The notes beneath the pieces were generated by a model. That model ran no database searches, was not told the DNA's origin, and saw nothing but the letters and a program-made list of their open reading frames with translations. A program made the translations under genes and the position numbers. Shown here piece by piece: positions 25,680 through 38,039 of a stretch of 64,000 nucleotides of DNA (positions are counted from its first letter, which is position 1; each line of letters begins with the position of its first letter). This DNA comes from Blasia pusilla (Eukaryota > Marchantiophyta > Marchantiopsida > Blasiales), in assembly GCA_050084515.1 (NCBI GenBank), contig CM114273.1:25482001-25546000 (forward strand). Direction: 5' to 3'.

Positions 25680-25711
25680 TTAGCCTGTACCATACGGATG
25701 GTACAGGCTAA
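25680..25711. repeat. Perfect 14-bp inverted repeat with 4-base loop
   Basis: TTAGCCTGTACCAT and ATGGTACAGGCTAA are exact complements separated by ACGG. It directly follows an A-rich/T-rich stretch. It could be a hairpin in RNA or a short palindromic remnant. Confidence 0.85.
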
Positions 25712-26831
25712 GGAAGACGTTTGGAAGATGCCGCATCTCGAAATCCTGGTGTCGACATGTCCCATATTGTTCCACGCGCGCATATATTGTTTCAGTGGCG
25801 GGGACTCGGTGTTTTTCTAGATATGTTTCAAACGGCGGGGCCATTTGCGGTAGTCAGACGCCGCCGCTTCAAAACTAGCCCAGCGAAGCGAGCAACAACA
25901 GCCCCACTACAGTGGAAATGGTGGGACTCCGATGCAAAACGGTGGCGCGATCCACTGGGTAGTGGAGAACCAGGACTCACTTTCGTTCAAAAAACAGCTT
26001 TATGTTTCTAAGAGTGCTGAGAAGTTTTAAAATTCAAACTGGGGCTTTTCCAAATTCTCACCAGTTTTCAGATAGAGGAGGGAGGGAGGTGGGGGGGGAA
26101 TGAGTTTAGGCTGGTCGTGGTTGGGATAATCCGAGAGTTGTAAGTAGCTCTAGCTAGTGCATGTCGTGGTGTCGTTCTGCACGTGAAAAAATCAGGCTTA
26201 TCGGGGAGTTATGATCCCGAAAAGTTGCCAAGGTGTGTGGGCCAGGGAATTGAACGGGTGCTGCTTGACTTGGCCTCCGTACTACAAAGGACTTCCTCTT
26301 AGTTCCGAGGCTCTTTCCACCGAGGAATTCCTGATAAGATTCCTCACTGAACGGAGGATCGAACGAGAGCACGCATGAAGGCGACGTAATACCACGAATT
26401 CTACTCTTCAAGAGATTCCCCTACAGTACTAATCTATTTATATTCGGCATCATCCCGATTCCAGTGTCACCTGAAATCGACCTAGCTCTGTGCCTAGGAC
26501 GCTGAAGCTGCGATTGCAGCGGATACCTTCTACTGCCAGTGGCGTCGCGGATCAGCCTGACCTTAAACTCCGTCTGTGTACAGAACCGAATTTGAAATAA
26601 TTCACGATCACTATCAAATCAGGAGCTGGACCGATGGAGTTGATTCTTCGCATTCCGATGTAACACTAGTGAACTATTCCTTCCGCTGTAACGACTCGAT
26701 ACTTCTTGAAGACGATTCAAAGGCAGTTCTTGTGAACATCGATCGCTCCTACTAGAAAATAAAACGTGCCCTCCGATCCGAGCTGCTTAACGCCTAGCTA
26801 AGATTAGTTAGAGTGCGGGTCGGCAATCGGA

Positions 26832-26945
26832 AGGAACTTGAAACTCAACATTATCATGAGCACTTCTGTTCTCCTCCGCAACGGGAGGAACTTGAAACTC
26901 AACATTATTATGAGCACTTCCTTTCCCCTCCGCAACGGGAGGAAC
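26832..26945. repeat. 54-bp tandem duplication
   Basis: AGGAACTTGAAACTCAACAT begins at 26832 and again at 26886, with the copies differing at only a few positions, and a third partial unit (AGGAACT) starts at 26940. The period of 54 is a multiple of three and so creates an 18-residue repeat in minus-strand frames, but no gene is evident. Confidence 0.85.
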
Positions 26946-29900
26946 TCCGAGAAATTTGATGCACACAGAACCATGCTCGACCGGACCGGTGGACGATAGA
27001 GTGTGGGCGATGATCCGCATGCTGTAGTCACTCTCGAAGGGTCCGTTTGCTCGGATGGCGTGGACTCCACAACTCAGCGATCGAGGAGGCTGTCGCCACT
27101 CGAAAATCTCCGGTCAATGAAATTTGACTCGGCATTATCAATGAGCTACGTCGAAAGCCGTGCCTGTCGCTCCCCACCATCGAAGCGAGCGAGGGGGTCT
27201 CGGGGTACTTGAGAAGAGATTGCGGACCATGATGGTTTGTGTCGCTTGGAGCGCGACCGACCGGTTCGTCGCGGCCAAAACACGCCCGATTTGAGAAGTA
27301 AAGAAACCCTTTACCCCAAAGGAAGCGGAAAGACGAATGCTCTGACAGGGTCGCGTTAGATCCAAGTTATGACAAGCTGTCTAAGACGCCATGCATAGAG
27401 TGAGACGCGTGCAGTCGTGAGGCTCCAATCTCGTCTCATGTCTGTACCGGATCCTCACTGCAGGGATCGTATGTCTTTTCCTCACCCCCGCGTGGACGCA
27501 TGCATCGCGACATCGCGCTGCGTCCGGTAAAGTAGCGTGGATATTCCTGTCTGTAATTATGTCCACCGGGATGTAACCTTTGTTGCTTTGTAGCGCTTGC
27601 GAATGAAACTCCTCCGTACCTTCCATGCGTTCAGACTTCGCGGCGTGGCTCGATCTATGCGATCGAATGCCACAGGTTGTAAATCTGCGTTTAGGGCTAA
27701 GCAGAATTCCGGGACGGGAAGATACCGCACGCGCGAGTAGTGGGGATGTAAAGAGTCCGACGGACTGTTTCCAAGCGAGAAAATTCGGTGACTTGCGTTC
27801 CAGATGACTACCTACCATGGCGCTGACGAGTTACTGCAGACTTTCACGGGGGTTAGCGTCCGCAGATGCCCCGGATGTGTTCCTTTTTTGTTGCGGATCT
27901 TCGATTCCTTACGAGGTTAAATTTAGGTGGAGGGATTTCAGATTCCATGCATGACGAAACTTTTCTCGCGATTCTTTGAAGCTCGGGACTCTTCGCCTAC
28001 GCGGGCCCTCGCGCCATGGACACATAGTGTCGATCGAAACGCTCGTAAGTTTCCCACTGGTTTCTTCACAACTGTCCCCCTGACTACCAGAGCTAGCAAC
28101 CCAGCTGCTTGCTGTTGATCCAGAGGACGTGAGCGGGAGAGTTCGTCTTTCGGGTGGGTGGTCCGATCCTGCTGAAAGTAACCTCCAGCTCGCACTCGTG
28201 GTAAACTTTCGACGCGCTAATCCCGGCCCCGTACGAACTGCCACGGGCGAATTCGAAATTTTGGCGACTCCGTTGTGCTTTTCGTTTTCACCGGCAGTCA
28301 TTCAGCTGGTTACCTCTGCATCGGGCGCACGGCGTCGTCGAACCTAGAGGCTAACTCGTACTCCGAAATTCTGGCAGTGCCAAAGTTTGGTCGTGGGGAC
28401 GAGCCCATTCATGACTAAAGCTGCGGTGAGGTTGGCAGTCCTGTCTAGAGTTGGACGGTGCGCACGGAGATGAAAAGGCATTGGAGAGGAGCGAGAAATT
28501 ATCGTGTTGTCGCGCGGGATGTCGAGCTCGACTCATTCGCAGCACTCGAGTTCAATTTTCTTCTTTTTTCTTTTGAACATATCCTGTACGAAGAACTCCG
28601 TATAGTCCTCTGCTCTTCCAGGCCCGCGCTAGCTCTTCGGACCTCCCTCTCGCCATACCTAGACGCTGCTCTTCGGCTCGGCTCTGATCGGCTGTGCATA
28701 GCTGGACCCCACTAGGTGTCTCTTACAATTCAGGAGCGTCTTTTGTCGGCCACAGCAGTGGAGATTGTTGGACGTAATGAGTGTCTGCAGGCATTTGGGC
28801 CCAGTCCAAATCGGAAAAAGATCATCGGAAGAAATAGCGCGAAGCTCCCTCTCTCTGTCAGGCCCAGCCTGCTGGGCCACGAGGAATGGGACTGGCCATG
28901 GAACGGGACCTTGTATCATTTGCGATGCGGCCTGCGACTGCCTCCGGCCGCACTCAAGTCGGAAGTTGAGATAGCTTACCGAAGGGAACTGGTCCAGAAA
29001 TGAAAATCTCCGGGAAATTGGAAGCACCCCCAGCTCCAGCATCGAGGATCTAAGACAAATTGGTCGGCTGCCTGGACTCTCGTGCGGTCCGGGAGTTTAG
29101 TGGATCCGAGAGACTAAACTAGAGTATCGCCGTCATGTTGGACTGGGTTTTCGTGGAACAACATTCCCTCACACAACTAGGACAATAATAATAGGGCATC
29201 ATGTGCGGGGCCCCTGCAGATCCTCCGTGTACCCCACTTACCACTTCGGAGTTGGAAAATCTGCAGACACTTCCTGGCCATGGCATGGGCTACCTGTGCT
29301 GCTGCAGAGAAGATGTCGCTACAGCAGGGTTCTGTTTCGCGCGTGGCGAGCGAAAAACCTCGACTGTGGACCACCCAGGAAATGTAGACGGGCACAAGTT
29401 CTTGAGCGCTTCACCGATTGCTGCTAAAAAAGAGAACGCCCATGTGATCGGGCCGTAAGCTTCTTCCCTCCGGCTCTTGAAAGGTTTCTCCTCGCCACGT
29501 CCGATCGCTCTGTCCCTAAAGCCATCGGCATTCACACATTTCAGGCGCTCCGCGCGAGCGGCCAGAGAACGTCACCAGCTTTGGTTCCATGGGGCTCGGC
29601 TCTCCAGGTGTGACAGAACTGACTGACCTCGCTAGCTGTAAAGTATACACAGTATGTCCCATGACCATAGGCGTACGGTTCACTGCAATTCTAGGACTGC
29701 GCCGGTGGAGCGCCAAGTATGGTCGCCCCCATCTGCGCCGATCCGAAGTGAGGTCCTCTAAAGTTGCTCATGTCACCTTCTCACGATGTATCTAGGTTCA
29801 CCGCCCTTTACACACTTGGGACTCGCCGATTCTCCGCACCAACTGAAGTAGTGCTCCAACTTTCTTTCCTTCTTTCTCAGCAGTCCAGACGTTTCCACTT

Positions 29901-32689
29901 AAGAAAGGGGCTCTCGATGGCGGTGTTGCTACCCCTGCACAGCTCCGAATCCCTACCGCGCTTCAAGCGGAAGGAGAGAGTTCATCTCTCGATCCGTCTG
30001 CACTAATACGACTGGATTATTTCTTCGCTGGAGGCTATAGCGATACTCTTCGAATAAGCCTACTCATCGATTTTCGCGCGTATTTCTAGACGTAGGTCGA
30101 TCTAATTAGGCGTGGTACCTACCTACATCGGTCGCTAGACGCTGTCAGTGCTGGTAACTACTCCTAGAGTCCTAGCTGGCTCGCTACCGAACCCTCGGCC
30201 AGTGATAACTAGTCCCAAACACCGGATCATCTTCTCTTCAGGGATCGGATGGAAAAAAATCCATCCTCTGGAAGTTTAAACCTTTTCGCTCTGGACGGTG
30301 CGCACGGACTGACCCCACCTTTACTCGACGATTTTGTGACGCCTCTGCCGCCCACGTTGCACTACGGTGACGAGGTTTCGATCATATTCTCGGATTCCGC
30401 TTGCGGGTGTGCTATTGGAACCTAACTAATGAAACCTAAACAGTTGACGGTGAAATTCGCATTCTCGAATTGTCACAGAGTCTTCAACAATGTGTAGATT
30501 GGCTATTGGTCTGAACCCCAACGTATTGGCGCTTTCTGTTTGGATTTCCCGTGCCAACATACATATGTCTCTCGTGTCTATGCCAAAGCGTTCTCGGCCG
30601 GCAGAGCACGTGTTGTTTTACTCATTCCCTCTCATGAAGTTTTACTCCCCGCCTCTCATGGAGTGGTGGAAGTAGCCCGCGTTTTGGGGTGACTGTGTCC
30701 TTCCTTCTGCACTGAGCATGCACTCGTCGCCGATCGAAGGGCCGCGACCCTCGATCGTCAGACACCGAAAGGCTTCGTAATACACGAATCCACTTTATTA
30801 ATCTCGAGCGCGCTGCATTATATGCCCCGACCCACGTGTGGCGGATATTCTCCTATGGACGGATTAAATTTTGCGATCGATTGCTCTCAATCGCGCATCG
30901 AGGAAGTAAAAAACGGCTATGTGAGACAGGTTTCCCTCGATTATTTCATTCATTACTCTACGCTCTCAATTAATTCGCAGTTGCACCCCTAATCACGCGA
31001 CGACAAGAGGCATCCTCGTCGCAAGCTCACGGTAAAAGAGTGGTAAAGTGTGCGTTAACTCGCTGCCTTCGACATACCCTCCTCCTCCTCGCCTCCCACG
31101 GCAGCTCCCTGCTGCAGCTACCCTCTACGTATGCGTTGCGTTCGCGGGGCCCCCCCACCCTACGGCCACAACCTCCTGCCATGTGCTGGAGAGAGTAGAG
31201 TAGCTTAGCATGGGCCCGGCTCTCTGGCACGTCCTCCTCCAAAGGTGTGCCTGGCGTGGCCCGATCCCCTAGATGAGAGATCTGTCTGTTCGAGTGAAGG
31301 AAGTGGCTTCTCCTGGACGAGAAGTGGCCAAGGAGGGATCCGTTTTTTGCAAAATCCAATCGGCCGGACCCGTCACCCGCGCGATCTGCAAAGATGGGAC
31401 CGCATGGAGCGGAGCGGTCCGGCCTATACCCCGAGACATCCTGCCAAAATGCATTTAGGTCCACGGTCAGTTTATCGCATGGGATTTTCACCATCGCCCT
31501 GCCTGTACATTGTAGAGCATTTCTTGCTCTTTTGCTCTCCCTTTCCCGGTGTGTCGTCGGTATCTATTAGGTCACGCTGGCCTTGGCGTCCCCGCTAGTT
31601 CGACTGTTTTTTTTTTTTCATGAGTTTTCGACATGTCGTACCGGGTCCCAAATGGGCCATAGGGGAGCGAGGGCCACTTCGTGTAGCCCAAATTGGGGCC
31701 AGGGGCTAGCAGTGGTGGCGAGAATCGCTAGTCTTGGTGTAGGTATAGCGAGAATCTGTCAGCTCCATCGGCGGGATGCTTCCAAGGAGTTTCTCCAGTG
31801 AGAGCCTGTTGGCGAACCATTCAACCCAACCATTCACCACCACCCCCTCTGCGCACGAGCAGCTACAGCAAATGTTCCTCGGACTTGCGTCTCGAGCTAC
31901 CAGACTTGCGAGGCCGATCGCTCTCGAACTACGGAAGCGCATGGCGGTGGAATCCGTCAAAGACCAAGAGGGAACTCGGTCCCGTCCCATGCATGGATGC
32001 CTTGCGAGTTCACGAACGACTCCGTACGGCCCCACACCAATACATATCTATCGAGTCGGGAGAGACTGGGGCTTCAGGACGGACTGGACTGGACTGGACT
32101 GCGGAAAATAGTGGCACGGGCTCGATTGCGGTCGTCATGGACACCACCACGCCCGGGATCCTGTCAGCGAACGCAAGGGTGGCCAACAAGAACTGGTTAG
32201 CCCTTTGCGATTCTTTCCTCGAAAGGCTGCTAGCTACCGCGGCACAAGAAGAGAGAGAGAACCCGCAGGACTTCTTCGGTGGCGGTGGCCACGGCCATAG
32301 CCACTCGTGAGTTTCTTTTCTTTTCGGTCTGGATTCTCTGGCTCTAACCACTTCGCTTCGTCCGCCTTCGGATCTCTTTCTCTTCTTCTCCGCTGGCCCT
32401 TCCCGATTCGTATGGGGTCCCTCCGCCACTCATCTCAAAGAAAGTCGGAAGACGTCGGATGCATGCATGCAGGCATGCCTTTCCGAATCGGCGTCTTCTT
32501 AGTGGCCCCATAGACACCGATATTTCGTGCCCGCCTTCACAAAGTGACGGGGGTATTCGGCTGCCAGGGACCAGGGCAAAACAAACATGGCTGCCGGTGC
32601 TATTTTTGCTCATAAAACATTGTTGCTGACCATGGCAAATTCTTCCAAGGACTGAAGTAACGTCTTAACCCATCATTTCTCTAACACCT

Positions 32690-33060
32690 TGTGCAACCTT
32701 TTTCTTCCTACCAGTCTTGTTTATCGCCACGTTCACCCTCTTGCTTCCTACCCCTCTCGTTCACGGTCAGCACCTCAAGCACCCTCGTGCTAGCGTTCGG
32801 CACCACGTTCCCCCTTTTTTTCTCCCTACCCCTCTCGGTCGGATTCAGCACTCTCCTCCACCCATTTACCTTCTTACCCCTCTCGCTCGCGTTTAGCACC
32901 TCCTTCACCCTTTTGCTTCCGACCGCTCTCAGTCGCGTTTAGCACGTCTTTCGCCCCTTTTGCTTCCTAACCCCTCTCGTTCGCGTTTAGCATTTCCTTC
33001 ATTGTTTCGCGTCTCACCGATCTTGGTCGCGTTCAGCACACCTCGTTCACGGTTTTGCTT
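32690..33060. repeat. Minisatellite, period about 47 bp, about eight degenerate copies
   Basis: Repeated unit built of TTGCTTCCTA, CCCCTCTCG, TTCGCGTTTAGCACC and TCCTTCACCC. Clear successive units start near 32742, 32817, 32865, 32911 and 32959, with weaker units on both sides and one shortened unit. It marks the right border of the GC-rich block. Confidence 0.8.
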
Positions 33061-35935
33061 GTAAGTGTAAGCTAAGTAAGATGACCGCATGGGTCGAAAA
33101 CGAAAGGGGGGGGAATCATTCGTAACATTACTCGCCGGCGTAAGTGCCGTGTTGAGGAAGGGTTTATGATTTCTAGAGTGTTTTCTCCAAATCTTTCTCT
33201 AATCGTAGTGGTGTTCGGAAGACTTTTCATGTAATCAATTTTTCTTGAGAGTTTTTCTACTTCTCCATGCAAGAAATGCTCTTACGTATAAATTTAATAA
33301 TCTATGTACATGGACAGAAAACTAATCAAAATTCAGGCACATTTTAAAACGTGTGAGATAATTGTCATGATCGTACACGTCACTTAATCTCAATCATTCT
33401 TTCAGCACATGCTTTAATCAAGTTTTTTTTTTCTTTTTTTCCTCTCACCATCTAAATTTGGAGTATGGTAGAATCTTCACTCCTTTTTCTTCTAAAGAAT
33501 TGTACTTAAAAAAACTGCCCAAATGGAAATAGGTCATGCCATCCATATGCCTTATGTCACCCATCCAAGAGTTCATTTTATGCGATGTTCTTTCAATTTT
33601 CAACATCAGAATAGTCCTTTTTATAAAAAAAAATATGGAAAAGAAATCAATTGATTGATGCGGCTCAATCGTGTCTTACATCATGATATTGACATGAAGA
33701 AGAGGCACCAGGAATTACACAGGATGGCATAAATCACCTAACAAAATACTTAAATAATCCACCGAGTTAAGGAACTTAAGGTCATAGTAGAAAAATAGCA
33801 TGTGACCTAATCTTAGCGACGTAGAATAACTTATAAACTAAAATCTGAAAATAAAATCAATTAAAGAATGATGTCTAACATGTTCTCGATATTTAACTTT
33901 TCGCGTTTGTATTAATAGGAGGATGGCGAAAGTCGCCCTTTTCTCGTAGTAAACGTGTTACCGACAATTTATTTCCTCTTCACTTTTTGGTACTTTAATT
34001 TCTTTCCTTTATTGTGGAGGTGATAGTCTTCATTAGTCAGAGTTCCTTTTGTGCACTTCTCTTTGACGCTTTTCGGACAATCCATGTCAATAACGAAGCA
34101 AACAAATGTAAGGAGCACCTTAATTAGATGGAAAAACATCGCCGAGACACAAAGTTGTCCGAAGATATTAAAAAGAGACGAATGACAACAATTATGGTAA
34201 CTCCTCCATTCCACTATTGTTATTATTCTGATTTTACTACTACTACAACATCATCATCATAATAATAATAATAATAACTACTATTATTATTATAATATTC
34301 CCCATCATTCCTCGAAGAACTGCTCGTGCTTTGAGGTCCTTTCTTTCGTGTCATGATCTGGAAAGGTTGTGGTGGTCAGTTTTACGAATCTTGTGCTTCC
34401 CTTTTACTTGCACTTCAAACCTCAAAAAACTAGGGCCGCTCATCTCACTCGCTCGCTATTGACTCCCATGAGAAGGACGAGAGTGGCATTGCATGCAGGA
34501 GATTCTTGAGCGTTGCCATGTCTCAAACTGGAGGGAGAACAATGATGCATAAATTCAAGGAATGATGAATGATGGTACCACTATTGTAGGGAGGTATATC
34601 TCCTTTAATTCATGTCTACTTTCCTTTGCTCGTTCAAATGGACTTTTTACTTGTGAGGTGTGGAAAGCACGTGTCAAACATAGAGGGCTCTTGCAAATCA
34701 AGGACGTATCCTATTTTAATGCTATAGGTTGAAGATGGGAGATTGTATTAAAAAGTTCGATATATAGGAAGGGGAAAAAGGGATATTGAGATGTGTTAAC
34801 CGCACCATAGGATAACTTGACTGGTCACTTGTGGAGAACTATGGAGGAGGAGATGGAGGGACTTTTAAAATTTTGCTTCTAACTTTTTCCATTGTGATCC
34901 AATCTTTTCAATCTAAGGTCCAACGTGTTCATCTTTTCAAGTTTGAATTTTGGGGTCTTCTTTTTTCCACTTAAGATGGAGTTTTCCAAAGTTCTTGGGA
35001 TTTTTGGACCTCCTTCTCTCCTAAATGTACTCATACATTTTTAAACGCAATTTCACACATAGCCCTCTTCTTATAGAGTGATATTGGGTTACCTTCGGTT
35101 TAAGGGATTCCTCTTGCTTTTCTCGATATTTTGATACGGGCTGGGCCCAACATTACGCACTCATTCCCTCATAGCAATCATCGGTGGGTAGCTCACTTTC
35201 TCCTTACATTCTCTTTTTTGGTGTTTTCCATTTCTTTTATAACTTTCTCTTGGAGTGTCAGTTTCTGACTTGTTTGGTCTTGTTTCAATCGTCTCGACGA
35301 GCTCGTTGTTTTCATACCAAATAGGTTTTCTAATTTCTCTTCCTTCTATGTGGGCGCCTATTTTTTTGTACTAGTTTTTTTAGGTCAATTCCTCTCAAAC
35401 GTCTTCCTTGCTCTTTCAAATCTTTACCTTACTATTTCACCCCTACATACGTTTGTTATCTCCTTAAGGACATTAGAAATTCATATTCTTGAGCCACTTC
35501 TTCCAATACCATATAGATCACTTTTCCTTTTCAATCGCTTTTTATATTTCTCAAAGTAACTTTCAATCATAAATTCATTATTGCCTAATTTTATTCTCTC
35601 CATCTAAATTTCTTTTGGACAGATTCCACTACTTTTGTTTTTTTCGTTACGCTCATGCTTTATCCGAACCATGTTTCATATATCTTCCCTTGTCTTGAAT
35701 GACTTGCCTACCTTTGCTTCTATGGTATCAGAGATGGAGTTGGATTCTCCATCTACTCGTTTATCTGGTTTTACACGCCCTCCTACAACCATAACCTCTC
35801 CCCTTGGTTCACCTCCTTATCGTAGATCTCGCCATTTTCCTCTAGATACTAATACACCGATTACACTCACTACATTTCTTCTAGATTCTCCTCTTCTCCC
35901 CTCTTCGTCTTGTCTTATTGAGCCTAATCTTGAGC
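33061..35935. other. AT-rich intergenic DNA with AAT microsatellite and a PBS-like site
   Basis: No protein domain was recognised. An (ATC/AAT)n microsatellite lies at about 34244-34295. At 35722-35732 TGGTATCAGAG matches the common plant primer binding site, followed by a 70-codon open stretch (to 35946) that could be the start of a Gag. The upstream sequence does not resemble the LTR at 41165-41664, so this would belong to a different, truncated element. Confidence 0.4.
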
Positions 35936-36330
35936 GCAACCCTTGATGTTAGGGAAGGCGACATGTTTAGCGTTGGGGTTACGGAAGGCCGACATTGAGC
36001 CTTGTCCCTTCCAGATACAATCCTCGATTGGGGGCGTATCACCCACATAGTATATGACTCGACAGGAGATTGTTGTGAGAGTCCAGCCAGAGCATGCCAC
36101 GGATAGTGCTATGGTGCGCACACGTGCGATTACGACATCAGGTGAGTCGTACGATGTGTTGGTGGGGAGTACAATGTTATATCCCCTAGGATTCATCCTT
36201 GACTTCTAGGAGGAGACCGTTGCTTATCGGCCAGGATGGCGATCAGGTGACGGCCGGATGAGTCAGTTACCCGTGCAGTTTGCGGGACGAGGTGGTCGAT
36301 CACGAGGCAAGTCTATGACCACGTTGGCAG
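35936..36330 (+). pseudogene. Gypsy aspartic protease, truncated just after the active site
   Basis: One frame reads NPLMLGKATCLALGLRKADI, then TRQEIVVRVQPEHA, then TTSGESYDVLVGSTMLYPLG (the late YDVL-G hydrophobic block of retropepsin-like proteases), LDF-stop-EETVAYRPGW. The catalytic D-S/T-G that should directly precede NPLMLGK is absent: sequence upstream of about 35936 is unrelated. In-frame stops at 36048 (TAG) and 36207 (TAG, where the family usually has Trp). The same frame stays open to about 36600. Confidence 0.75.
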
Positions 36331-36599
36331 ATTTCACAGGTAGTGTTAGCTGGCCAAGAGAGTTGTTGGAGGGGAATGCACATGCGGAGGATGTCCCAGT
36401 AGCGGATAGTCCCACGGAGAGACACGCCATGGCGGGTGTCTCTTCCCATTTTGGCGAGGCCTCTTCACCATTGTGGGGTACGACTCGAGAGCTACAGAGG
36501 AGTGCCGAGGACCTTGTGAGGCAGGCGTGGAGTCATGTTTTTATCCCTAGAGCAGCGAGAGTCACGTGGCGATCAGGCTCTTGGAGTGGAGACGTTGAC

Positions 36600-37770
36600 C
36601 CCACCGGATACGATACCCGTTGTGTGGCACTGCCCAGAGGAGGGCGTTGGGGTGTTAGATCTCTTCGGAGGGATTAGCACTGGATTGGCTGCACTATTGC
36701 AGGCGAGCATACGGGTGCATCATTACCTTTATGTGGAGAGAGATGAGACCGCACGGCGATTATCATTACGTCACGTGGCGAGATTGGTCCAGAGGTATCT
36801 TGAGTTGTTGCCGGTATCTACAGGACGGGGATATCAGCATACACTACCCGCAGACATCTCTTTGGTGGAGGCGGAGGATCTGGATAGACTTGGCACCATT
36901 CATTTGGTGATTTCTGGATGGCCATGTCAGGGTCATTCATCAGCTGGCCGAGGATTTGGATTGCAGGATCCGAGGTGAGGGATATTTTGGGAGATGCTGC
37001 GAGTATTACGACACTTGTAGGAGAGTCAGATATGTTCTCTAGCATACATTTTGGAGAACGTGCCGTTTTTGGGAGACACTTGTGCACGTGTGATGACGAG
37101 TGTACATCAGGTGAGGTCCTGGTTAGGACTTGCTGTGTTGTTAGATGCAGCTAGAGTTGGGTCACGTGCCCATCATCCACGACTGTGGTGGACGAACCTG
37201 ATACCATCAGAGGTACTAAGTCGAGCATACGATGGAGTCCAGACAGCACCACATCTCACAGTGGATGCTCTTTTGGACTCTGGGCGTCGATCTCAGGTGG
37301 TGACACGGGATGATAGACCACCGTTGGCCATGGCCAATAGGGTGGGGGAGTTGAGGGCAGCCTTACCTACGTTGGTGAGCTTCCTAGCATCCCATGCCTT
37401 TCGTCAGGGAGGGCCAGACATGATTTGGGATGAGGTGACCGGAGCATTGGAGGAGCCTACAGCAGATGAGCGCAAACGCGCCATGGGATTCGCTACCGAT
37501 ACTACGGCGGTGCCAGGGATGACTGAGGCATCCCGGAGACAAGTGTTGGGGCAGGCGATAGACCTCAACTGTCTTACATGGATAGTCAGCCTAGGTATGG
37601 CTGAGCAGAGACAGATGCGAGTGTCATCCATGCCGTCACGTCCACGAGTTGGACCATTGCCTCTGTGGTCTGAGAGGCATTGGTCGGGGGCGAGACGAGG
37701 AGAGATAGGCACCCATGGACTTCTGGGGCGTCGTTCGGCGAGAGAGTGCAGGCGGCGGCTAGAGTAGCAC
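36600..37770 (+). pseudogene. Cytosine-C5 DNA methyltransferase domain inside gypsy pol, two in-frame stops
   Basis: C5 methyltransferases move a methyl group from S-adenosylmethionine to cytosine in DNA. In one frame from about 36610 to 37767 the motifs occur in canonical linear order: motif I VLDLFGGISTGLAALL (36652), motif II YLYVERDETAR, motif IV SGWPCQGHSSAGRG with the catalytic Cys codon at 36925, motif VI ILENVPFLGD with Glu at 37054, motif VIII-like RVGSRAHHPRLWW, then ERKRAMGF and motif X RRQVLGQAIDLNCLTWIV. The order is not permuted as in plant DRM enzymes; motif I (GISTGL) and the C-terminal block resemble DNMT3, while PCQ resembles DNMT1/CMT or bacterial enzymes. Two stops interrupt it (TGA 36976, TAG 37018), with a frameshift near 36605 linking it to the protease frame and another after 37767. 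It is fused within pol, not a host gene. Confidence 0.9.
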
Positions 37771-38039
37771 ATGTTCATTTTTCGGATGTGGAGCATGGTG
37801 TAGGAGGTCGAGTGGAGTGGTTGTTGCGGAGGTGGCTATGGTTGCTACATAGCAACCAAAGCCGGAGAAGGCGCGTCCTCCGAGTGAGGTCACGATGGAG
37901 ACTTGGGAGCATGTGATAGGTCTCAAGTTGATAGGAGGAGAGCGACAGCGAGTTCATAGGTTTATGAGAGGGCATGTCGGTTGTTTTGCCTTGATATGAG
38001 AGACTTGAGTATCGCTGAAGGGTCCCGGGATACGGATTG

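Larger units (their letters stand above)
20480..32689. other. GC-rich, gene-poor block of about 12 kb with no recognised gene
   Basis: Composition changes sharply from the AT-rich flanks. Dozens of overlapping open frames of 60-200 codons occur on both strands, as expected in GC-rich DNA; none carries a motif I recognise. The longest are 21122-21736 minus (204 codons), 31798-32310 plus (170 codons, ending in a Gly/His-rich tail) and 31027-31494 minus (155 codons). A gene with short exons, a long non-coding RNA, or a decayed gene could be hidden here. (TA)n lies near 25147-25160 and (GGACT)n near 32080-32100. Confidence 0.4.

Noticed and set aside
26800-26945. CRISPR-like array
   Set aside because: Only two adjacent 54-bp units without spacers; a simple tandem duplication, in a eukaryotic context.
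31798-32310. 170-codon open frame ending in a Gly/His-rich tail (GGGGHGHSHS)
   Set aside because: It overlaps other frames of similar length on both strands, its middle part contains a GGACT simple repeat, and no domain is recognised. A short real gene starting MDTTTPGIL at about 32137 remains possible but unsupported.
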